NCBI GenBank assembly: GCA_905479025.1
Contig: CAJQKX010000200.1
Coordinates: forward strand, 1 to 9,161
Direction: 5' to 3'
Length of the DNA stretch: 9,161 nt
From: an uncultured Paraglaciecola sp.
Lineage (GTDB): Bacteria > Pseudomonadota > Gammaproteobacteria > Enterobacterales > Alteromonadaceae
A program made the translations under genes and the position numbers. The notes under the pieces were generated by a model, which ran no database searches, was not told the DNA's origin, and was given only the letters and a program-made list of their open reading frames with translations. Positions 1-5,323 of the stretch are shown in pieces (position 1 is the first letter of the stretch; each line of letters starts with the position of its first letter).

Positions 1-36
1 ATCAGATAAATCTGGAATTCCATCTCCATCAGTATC
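1..36 (-). repeat. Start of a second thrombospondin type 3 repeat, cut by the window edge
   Basis: Residues 778-789 read DTDGDGIPDLSD, the same calcium-loop motif as the main tract, directly after the Ig/MBG-like segment. The protein therefore probably alternates type 3 repeats with beta-sandwich domains beyond the window. Confidence 0.7.
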
Positions 37-2367
37 AGTTACGTCATCAATCACAGTGATCGAAGCAGTAGTCAAAGAAGCTTCAAAGTAACTTGGATCG
101 GCTGGCGCAGATATTGTTATTGTAAATACTCCGCCTGTTAGCGGTGTCACCGATCCACTTGCATCTACTGTTGCAAGTGTTACATTTGCCGAAGCTTGAG
201 TTACTAAAGTGATTGCCCCTGTACTGTTATAAGGAACTGATAAAGTAACTCTGCCATCTGAACTTGGAAAAGAATCAGGTCTGTGAGCTTTGATGTCGTG
301 TGTTCCACTACCTCCATTGCTAAACAAATCAGTTTCGTTTAAACTACCACTCTTACCATCAGAACTCACTCTCAATGCTGACAGCCAAGTTTCCATTTTT
401 TGAACGACATCCGCACCTGATTGGTCAACACTAGCAAGGATATAAGGGTCTTGGTTTGCTAAAAAGTCGGAATATGTGCCGTTTACAAGCTGCTCCAACT
501 TCCATCCGCTATAAGTTTCACCCGCAACAAGTCCGTATGCTGATGGGTAGTTTGCAGAAAGTTGCATATCTTCTTGATAAACAATTCTAAACTGTCCTTC
601 GCTTATCCCTAATGCTGTACCAGCGCTGTTTTCGTAAACAGGATTTCCATTAACTGATTCTTCAGCTTGTACATAAACAATTGAACCTATAAGCCCGTTT
701 CCTTCGTGCCCAACTCCAAAATGCCCAACAGGGGATGTTGCAATTGATGTGTTGCTTATTACGTACGTAAGCGCAAGCCCTGAATCGGTAAAAGCTCCCA
801 AAGAAAAAGAGCCATCACTCAAGTTGTGGGAAGTATCATTGTTCCAAGTGATCGTTTGAGCTTGCTGAGAATCTAGCGGAAAGTCGTCATTAACGTCTAA
901 CACTCCATCGCCGTCATCGTCATCATCTGCAACGTTTCCTATTCCATCTCCATCTGTATCAATTGGTTTAGAGTTGTCGTCCAATGGATCGGAACCTTCT
1001 ACAATTTCCTCGGCATCGCTCCATCCGTCACCGTCATCATCTGTGTCTGCATTATCTCCTGTTCCGTCGCCGTCTGTATCAGTATCTTCTGTGGGGTCTA
1101 GCGAAAAATCGTCATCAAAGTCTGGAGTTCCGTCGTCGTCATCATCTCCGTCAAATTCATCGTCTTGTCCATCTCCGTCAGTATCCGTTCCTGACGCTTT
1201 ATTTGGGTCAAGAGGAAAGTTATCTTTGTCGTCTGACACTCCATCGTTATCATCATCTAGGTCTGCATTATCTCCTATATTGTCACCGTCTGTATCAGTA
1301 TCTTCTGTGGAATCTAGCGGAAAATCGTCGTCGACATCTAGGGTTTCATCGTTATCATCATCTGTGTCTGCATTATCTCCTTTTCCGTCACCGTCTGTAT
1401 CAATTGATTCTGACGGGTCAAAGGGAAATGCGTCATCTTTATTCAATACTCCATCTGCATCTTCGTCTTGATTTGGGTCAATTTTAACGTCGATGGTGAA
1501 TGTTTTTACCGCAGCGCTTCCCAGTAACCCTATAGCTGTTAGTTTACAAATAAAAATTGGATTGCTTTCTTGTGCAGAGTTTGGTCCAGCTGGGGCATTT
1601 ATAAAACTTAAAGAATAAACATCTGGATGAAATTCTTCGCTTAGTGATGAAGAATTGTTTGTTGCGTTTCTGGAAGATTTTTCGATTTTAAAATATTTGC
1701 TTGATCCTTCTTCCACGCTAATCTGGCCTTGCATTGAGTTTGGGTGAGATTTGCAGCGATAAGTATAATTACCTATTGATGTAGGCTTGAAGGTTGTAAC
1801 TTGGTTAACTTGAGTAGCTACAACAGCTCCGTTCGAATTTAAAATTTCAAGCGGGTGTCCACTGCTGGTATTTGTAAAAAGATAAACACTACCTTCTTTT
1901 AAATTTGAAAGAGGTATATTCTCTGAACTTCCATTTACTGAAAGCTCGACTCCATCTTTAGTTAATGTATATGAAGTTGATCCATTGGGGGTTAATTCGT
2001 AAAATAACTGCTCTCCTAAGACAATATCTCTGTATGTCATATTATTTGGACGCAATAAACTCGCTAAATCATTTTCTATATTTAGCGTGCCTTCTATGTG
2101 GCTAATGCTTTCTTCCTCAAGCAGCCATTCTGGAGGGGGAGCGATAACTCCCGCTTGAGAAAGCAACCTTTTCATTTCTTTTTGAGTAAAAAATGTCTGC
2201 GAACTTAAATTCTCTCCGTTTAATGTGAGATTTCCTTCTACATTAAGGTTTTGATTTATTTCAACGCTTTTACTTACTTCTATAGAACTTCCGGTAGATT
2301 GAAACTCATCTATCCATAGAACCTTTCCGCTAATTACGTCTGAGTTGAATATATGGTTGGAGTTCAT
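1..2367 (-). CDS. Giant phage tail adhesin/fibre-like protein with cupredoxin-like domain and thrombospondin type 3 repeats (partial, C-terminus beyond window)
   Basis: An uninterrupted reading frame of 789 codons runs from the ATG at 2365-2367 to the window edge with no stop, so the product is longer. Domains in order: residues 1-110, an unrecognised N-terminal part rich in Asn and Ser; about 130-218, a cupredoxin-like beta domain with H171, C205, H208 and M212; 297-499, an acidic tract of about five thrombospondin type 3 cassettes (DTDGDG, DDDNDG, FPLDP motifs) expected to bind calcium; about 504-546 and 717-773, segments resembling the two halves of an Ig/MBG-like domain, separated by about 170 unrecognised residues; from 778, a new type 3 repeat. 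No signal peptide or membrane segment is seen, which fits a virion protein. It lies 24 bp downstream of two fibre-like paralogs, so a host-contacting tail adhesin is the best inference. A large bacterial surface adhesin is less likely because of the phage context. The start has no Shine-Dalgarno sequence; TATATAAA lies 3 nt upstream. Confidence 0.85.
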   Translation of the reverse strand, partial: MNSNHIFNSDVISGKVLWIDEFQSTGSSIEVSKSVEINQNLNVEGNLTLNGENLSSQTFFTQKEMKRLLSQAGVIAPPPEWLLEEESISHIEGTLNIENDLASLLRPNNMTYRDIVLGEQLFYELTPNGSTSYTLTKDGVELSVNGSSENIPLSNLKEGSVYLFTNTSSGHPLEILNSNGAVVATQVNQVTTFKPTSIGNYTYRCKSHPNSMQGQISVEEGSSKYFKIEKSSRNATNNSSSLSEEFHPDVYSLSFINAPAGPNSAQESNPIFICKLTAIGLLGSAAVKTFTIDVKIDPNQDEDADGVLNKDDAFPFDPSESIDTDGDGKGDNADTDDDNDETLDVDDDFPLDSTEDTDTDGDNIGDNADLDDDNDGVSDDKDNFPLDPNKASGTDTDGDGQDDEFDGDDDDDGTPDFDDDFSLDPTEDTDTDGDGTGDNADTDDDGDGWSDAEEIVEGSDPLDDNSKPIDTDGDGIGNVADDDDDGDGVLDVNDDFPLDSQQAQTITWNNDTSHNLSDGSFSLGAFTDSGLALTYVISNTSIATSPVGHFGVGHEGNGLIGSIVYVQAEESVNGNPVYENSAGTALGISEGQFRIVYQEDMQLSANYPSAYGLVAGETYSGWKLEQLVNGTYSDFLANQDPYILASVDQSGADVVQKMETWLSALRVSSDGKSGSLNETDLFSNGGSGTHDIKAHRPDSFPSSDGRVTLSVPYNSTGAITLVTQASANVTLATVDASGSVTPLTGGVFTITISAPADPSYFEASLTTASITVIDDVTDTDGDGIPDLSD
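49..858 (-). other. Ig/MBG-like beta domain apparently split by an insertion of about 170 residues
   Basis: Residues about 504-546 of the adhesin (QTITWNN... through GLALTYVISNTSIAT) resemble the first half of MBG/bacterial Ig-like domains, in which a GLxVTYxxSNxSVAT strand is typical. The expected second half does not follow directly. It seems to resume at about 717-773, with VDASGSVTPLTGG, then FTITISAPADPSY and a closing ASITVID strand. The intervening residues, about 547-716, are unrecognised; they contain GHFGVGHEGNG and a Trp/Tyr-rich part. An alternative is two separate, divergent beta domains. Confidence 0.4.
871..1479 (-). repeat. Thrombospondin type 3 repeat tract, near-identical DNA repeats of about 105-108 bp
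   Basis: This encodes residues 297-499 of the large adhesin. About five cassettes of roughly 35-36 codons alternate D-x-D-G-D-G calcium-loop motifs, DNAD spacers and DDFPLDP linkers. The DNA is itself repetitive: plus-strand stretches at 1045-1113 and 1261-1329 align over 69 bp with few mismatches at an offset of 216 bp. A related stretch begins at 1366, another 105 bp along. Similarity at the nucleotide level suggests recent unit duplication or gene conversion. Long open frames antisense to this tract are by-products of its composition. Confidence 0.85.
1714..1980 (-). other. Cupredoxin-like domain with putative type 1 copper ligands
   Basis: This encodes residues about 130-218 of the large adhesin. 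The segment has the plastocyanin-type pattern: hydrophobic strand VYLFTNT, then SGHPLEI (H171), then a G-x-Y-x-Y-x-C strand leading into C205-K-S-H208-P-N-S-M212, then QGQISV as the closing strand. A His far upstream followed by C-x2-H-x3-M is the ligand arrangement of type 1 copper sites. Plastocyanin usually has four residues between His and Met and amicyanin two, so three is plausible. From memory, a similar H...C-x-x-H-x-x-M module recurs in marine phage structural proteins. Whether copper is bound cannot be told from sequence. Confidence 0.6.
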
Positions 2368-2391
2368 GTTTTTATATACACAGTTTTTAAT

Positions 2392-3228
2392 TTATCTGAC
2401 CGCATGAGTATGTATTCTGCAAGGGTCTTTTAATTGTGTTCCAAATAATATATGAAAGGAATTTTCGGACACTCCAGAAACTAGGTGCAGTAATGCAGGC
2501 CCTTCGGTTTCTAAGCTATTAGAGATTGTCGGGGTCGCATGAAATGTATTTGGAAAATTAATCTCATAAGAATCTTGTCCGGTCGCTAGGTCTGTAAAGA
2601 AAGATTGCGTGGTAGTTTTGCTTGTTGAGGATTGACCTGTTGCTCTTGTTGAAGTGTGCATTTTATATGCGTCGCTTCCGAGAGTTTCATCAAAATTTAC
2701 ATAATATTCTGAAGTGTTAACTCCTGAAATAGAATAAGGAATAATTTTTGTTGCTCCGTCAATTTCCAAAGATAGTGTCACTGCTGGAGGTTCTCCGAAA
2801 GTCTTCGGAAAGTCTATTTTATAACTATCACTTCCTGCTGCAAGCGGAGTAACAAAAGATACTGATTCATCTGACCCTCTTGAAACTTTATTCCATTCTC
2901 CATCTTCTGATTTTATAAAAACATTTTCCAAAAACGCATCTCCAGATACATTGACTCCGTCAAGAAATGTACAAGAGTCTGCAAAATTTTTTTCACCACT
3001 AATTAATTGATCTCCTGTTAGTAGCATAGTATTATCCAATATAGAACTTTTTAAATTCTTGTATTGTATTTTTTCATTGTATTGTCCTGAATTTGAAATT
3101 AAAAATAATACTTCATCATCTTTATTTCCTTGAGTATTGATTTTTGCACTGCTTGGAAAAGGTTCTAATCCGTCAGATGACAGTTTTTGTGTATGAAAAA
3201 GATTAGATATTCTATTATCTTTGTTCAT
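2392..3228 (-). CDS. Phage tail fibre-like protein with two tandem H-lectin-like domains (paralog B)
   Basis: This 278-residue protein is a paralog of the protein encoded directly upstream (3231-4094). Residues 1-80 match that protein in pattern: RISxL, LExFPSSA, NEKIxYxNLKSSILDN and LTGxQLISGEK; the last resembles the LTGxQTISGxKTF motif of phage tail fibres. Two copies of a beta module of about 70 residues follow, at about 122-193 and 209-277. Each has the pattern L-x-x-G-x-D-S-Y-x-I-x-F-P-x-T-F-x-x-x-P, then an I/L-x-x-x-I/V-S-G-V strand and a final M/I-H-T strand. This spacing is reminiscent of H-type lectin domains, but the match is by eye. The likely role is a receptor-binding or baseplate-associated fibre component. 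The ATG is 2 nt beyond the upstream stop, so the pair is co-transcribed; no Shine-Dalgarno sequence is visible. Confidence 0.8.
   Translation of the reverse strand: MNKDNRISNLFHTQKLSSDGLEPFPSSAKINTQGNKDDEVLFLISNSGQYNEKIQYKNLKSSILDNTMLLTGDQLISGEKNFADSCTFLDGVNVSGDAFLENVFIKSEDGEWNKVSRGSDESVSFVTPLAAGSDSYKIDFPKTFGEPPAVTLSLEIDGATKIIPYSISGVNTSEYYVNFDETLGSDAYKMHTSTRATGQSSTSKTTTQSFFTDLATGQDSYEINFPNTFHATPTISNSLETEGPALLHLVSGVSENSFHILFGTQLKDPCRIHTHAVR
2398..2604 (-). other. H-lectin-like beta module, copy B2
   Basis: Residues about 209-277 of the 278-residue fibre-like protein form its C-terminus (SFFTDLATGQDSYEINFPNT to IHTHAVR). The module repeats the pattern of copy B1 and of both copies in the neighbouring paralog. 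Confidence 0.55.
2650..2865 (-). other. H-lectin-like beta module, copy B1
   Basis: Residues about 122-193 of the same protein (SVSFVTPLAAGSDSYKIDFP to MHTST). It is joined to B2 by a Ser/Thr-rich linker (about residues 194-208). Confidence 0.55.
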
Positions 3229-3230
3229 TG

Positions 3231-4094
3231 TTATGATCTTTTTGTTCCCTGAGTGCTAGAGAAGGTGTGTATCGTATAGTCGTCATTAACATTTGTTCCA
3301 AAAGTGATTGTGTATGAACTATTGTTTACACTAGATATCGTGTAAGGAATAATCTTGTTTGTTCCTTCTACACTGATCGTAACAATAGGAGCTTGTGAGT
3401 ACGCAAAAGGAAAAAATATTTCGTATTGATTTGAACCTTTTGTTAATGTGCTGCGAAAAGCCTGAATTTGCTTTTCTTCGGTTGTTTGAGACAAAGCCGT
3501 GGTATTAAGATAGTAGTTTTGACCTTGAGTTTTGGAACTTAATTTTAAAGAAAAATCGTACCTTGTAACGTTTGAAATTATGAACGGCTTTATTGCTCCT
3601 CCATTCTCGCTTTCAAGGTTTGCGCATATTACTGGATTCGATTCAAATGTTTTTGGTAAATTTATTTTAAATTCATCGAACCCTTCTTTTAACCGAGTTT
3701 TGAATGCTACTGTCTCATCTTTTATTGATGAAATTTTGAAAAACTCTGCGGAGGGCTGTTCTTGAATGAACGCGTTTTCCAAAAAACAGTTTCCTGATAT
3801 CGACAGATCTTTGGTTGGGCCAGCCGAATTAAGCGAGCAGTTAGAGTTAAAAGTTTTTTCTCCGCTTATCAATTGAGTTCCTGTTAAGCATACTGCATTA
3901 TCTAATATCGAGCTTTTTAAATTCGAGTAAGATATTTTTTCATTTCTTTCTCTTGGTCTAGCCAGTAAGAAGTCTATTTTTTTGTCATGCTCTGTTTGCG
4001 AGTTTAAATGCGCAGAACTTGGAAAGCTCTCTAGAGTTAAATCAGAAATTAATATTTCTTTTTCTTGTAAATCTGAAATTCTTTTATTAGGCAT
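3231..4094 (-). CDS. Phage tail fibre-like protein with two tandem H-lectin-like domains (paralog C)
   Basis: This 287-residue protein is the first gene of the left minus-strand block. It shares its whole architecture with the next gene downstream: an N-terminal region (RISDL, LESFPSSAHL, NEKISYSNLKSSILDN, LTGTQLISGEKTF, residues about 5-82), a short linker with SGNCFLENAFI, and two beta modules at about 129-200 and 211-280. The shared N-terminus could be a particle-attachment or trimerisation region, while the more varied C-terminal modules could contact the host. That division is inferred from general fibre organisation. The DNA of the two paralogs differs at many synonymous sites, so the duplication is not recent. 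A TATAAATA octamer lies 11 nt upstream of the ATG, making this the probable head of a late transcript running into both downstream genes. Confidence 0.8.
   Translation of the reverse strand: MPNKRISDLQEKEILISDLTLESFPSSAHLNSQTEHDKKIDFLLARPRERNEKISYSNLKSSILDNAVCLTGTQLISGEKTFNSNCSLNSAGPTKDLSISGNCFLENAFIQEQPSAEFFKISSIKDETVAFKTRLKEGFDEFKINLPKTFESNPVICANLESENGGAIKPFIISNVTRYDFSLKLSSKTQGQNYYLNTTALSQTTEEKQIQAFRSTLTKGSNQYEIFFPFAYSQAPIVTISVEGTNKIIPYTISSVNNSSYTITFGTNVNDDYTIHTFSSTQGTKRS
3255..3464 (-). other. H-lectin-like beta module, copy C2
   Basis: Residues about 211-280 of the 287-residue protein: G-S-N-Q-Y-E-I-F-F-P, then a VTISVEGTNKIIPYTISSVN strand pair and a final YTIHT strand. Its core (IIPYxISxVN) is closest to copy B1 of the neighbour. 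Confidence 0.55.
3495..3710 (-). other. H-lectin-like beta module, copy C1
   Basis: Residues about 129-200 of the 287-residue protein (AFKTRLKEGFDEFKINLPKT onward, ending YYLNT). It is the most diverged of the four copies: the central strand is IKPFIISNV and the final His is replaced by Asn. Confidence 0.5.
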
Positions 4095-4105
4095 GGCGAG
4101 TCTTT

Positions 4106-4113
4106 TATTTATA
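4106..4113 (-). promoter_or_regulatory. T4-type late promoter octamer TATAAATA
   Basis: The plus strand reads TATTTATA, so the minus strand carries TATAAATA, the consensus of T4 late promoters read by the gp55 sigma factor. It lies 11 nt upstream of the ATG at 4094, in the 51-bp divergent gap, and points at the fibre-like genes. The leader would be only a few nucleotides. AT-rich DNA yields such octamers by chance, so position is the main support. Confidence 0.45.
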
Positions 4114-4145
4114 CACTTAATTAATAAAAAGGTGTAATCAGTTTA

Positions 4146-5273
4146 ATGGCTAAACCTTCTCCTACTAGAATCACATACGAAAGGCTTGGAATTATGGTAT
4201 CTGATTCTCCCGCTTATAAAGAGGCAGGTTCTGTTTTCAAAAACTTGATAAGAGTTCAGGATGTTGATTATGATTTTTCACATCCCGCTTTAGATTTAAA
4301 GTCTGTTGGTTTTGATAATTTAATTGTTAAAGACGAAGAGTCTCCTGTTGTCAGGCAGGGTGATGTTCGGTGTAATATTTCATATCTTTTTTCTAGCGGA
4401 CAAAACGAAGAAGCTATCGGTTTTAATTTGAGCCCTAGCGAAACAATTTTAAAAAATTTTATAGATGCTCCTGGCCACAACGACAGTAATATAGTTATTG
4501 TCGCCGCAAACGAGGTTGACTCTATAGATTTAAACAATATAAAAGATCAAGATTCTTTTGAGGGATATAATGTAATAGGTTTAGGTAACTCCTTTTTGAT
4601 CGATTATAACTATGAAGCTTCTGTTGGGCAGCTGCCTTCTGCTTCAGTTACTTATGACTGCGGAAACATGAAATTCGATATTTATGAGCACAGTAACCCC
4701 CCCTCTTTTCCTTCTTTAAAGCTAGGCTCTGATAATAAATTTTCAGAAGAAAAAATTAATATAACTTCTGAAACGTTTTCTCCACAAGTATCTGCAGACT
4801 GCAATGCAATTATGCCTGGAGATATTTTGATAGAAATAACTAAAAAAGCTGGAGATTACGGAGGTGTCCCTTTGGAAAAAGTAAACGCAGCAATACAAAG
4901 CGTATCTATCGATGTTCCAATTCCTCGGCAAAATATTTTTGGATTTGGTAGTAATTATGTTTTTGATAGAAAATTAAAACTTCCAATTATAGGATCGTGT
5001 GCTATAGAAATGATTGTTCGGGAATTTGATGAAGGTCAGATAGACTCTTTTTTTACAAAAGGCTCTGTATACGACATCAAAATCAAGCATACTGATAGAG
5101 ATTTAAATGACGGCAGGGTTGAAGTTTCTTCTGTGATTAATACATTTTTAATAGAGGGAGCGCAATTAAAACAGCAGGCATACAGAGCTGGAATTGGTGG
5201 CCAAATGACTGTTGGAACTTTTTTTACTTTTGGAATAGGTAGAAAAAAGGGATTAAAGTTATATAGACAATAA
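4146..5273 (+). CDS. Tail tube-like structural protein, second paralog, on the opposite strand
   Basis: This 375-residue protein is clearly related to the 509-residue protein encoded convergently at 5324-6853. Matching blocks are RVQDVDYDFS (36-45) with RVQSANYSFS (55-64), VIGLGNSFLIDYNYEASVGQ (143-162) with VIALGNGFVSNYSIEAAVGG (162-181), MPGDILIEI with RPGDITLSL, and IQSVSIDVPIPR (250-261) with IQSFSIDVPLSR (369-380). The C-terminal IEGAQ... block also corresponds to LEGES.... The N-terminus is shorter and the CBM-like insertion is absent. Possible roles are a minor tail tube, tail tip or tube-initiator protein, or a decoration protein; sequence alone cannot decide. The ATG has AAAAAGGTG 11 nt upstream, one of the better ribosome-binding candidates here, though rather distant. 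The stop overlaps the terminator at 5273-5301. A C7 run lies at 4697-4703 with the frame intact. Confidence 0.85.
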   Translation: MAKPSPTRITYERLGIMVSDSPAYKEAGSVFKNLIRVQDVDYDFSHPALDLKSVGFDNLIVKDEESPVVRQGDVRCNISYLFSSGQNEEAIGFNLSPSETILKNFIDAPGHNDSNIVIVAANEVDSIDLNNIKDQDSFEGYNVIGLGNSFLIDYNYEASVGQLPSASVTYDCGNMKFDIYEHSNPPSFPSLKLGSDNKFSEEKINITSETFSPQVSADCNAIMPGDILIEITKKAGDYGGVPLEKVNAAIQSVSIDVPIPRQNIFGFGSNYVFDRKLKLPIIGSCAIEMIVREFDEGQIDSFFTKGSVYDIKIKHTDRDLNDGRVEVSSVINTFLIEGAQLKQQAYRAGIGGQMTVGTFFTFGIGRKKGLKLYRQ

Positions 5274-5301
5274 AAAACCCGCCGAATAAAGGCGGGTTTT
5301 T
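5273..5301. terminator. Bidirectional intrinsic terminator between convergent tail tube-like genes
   Basis: A perfect 6-bp GC stem, CCCGCC (5278-5283) with GGCGGG (5291-5296), encloses the 7-nt loop GAATAAA. It is extended by an A run on the left and a T run on the right, giving a U tract in either direction. It sits at the stop of the plus-strand gene (TAA at 5271-5273) and 22 bp beyond the stop of the minus-strand gene, so it can end both transcripts. Confidence 0.93.
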
Positions 5302-5323
5302 ATTAAAGATAATTAATAGTATC

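Noticed and set aside
871..1479. Regularly spaced repeats that might suggest a CRISPR array
   Set aside because: The repeats lie in one long open frame, are imperfect and in codon register, and translate into calcium-loop motifs.
974..1487. Two overlapping plus-strand open frames of about 165 residues, one Ser-rich and one rich in His, Leu and Arg
   Set aside because: Both are antisense to the Asp-codon-rich thrombospondin type 3 tract. The composition is the expected complement of GAT/GAC repeats and there is no initiation signal.
3532..3765. Plus-strand open frame of 77 residues
   Set aside because: It is antisense to the fibre-like gene at 3231-4094 and has no independent support.
4268..4931. 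Two minus-strand open frames (4268-4537, 4743-4931) inside the plus-strand tail tube paralog
   Set aside because: Both are antisense to a gene with clear homology to its paralog and have no start signals or recognisable content.
4095..5323. Invertible segment carrying the plus-strand tail tube paralog
   Set aside because: The flanks share only a short TAATTAATA match, not a convincing inverted repeat, and no recombinase gene is seen.
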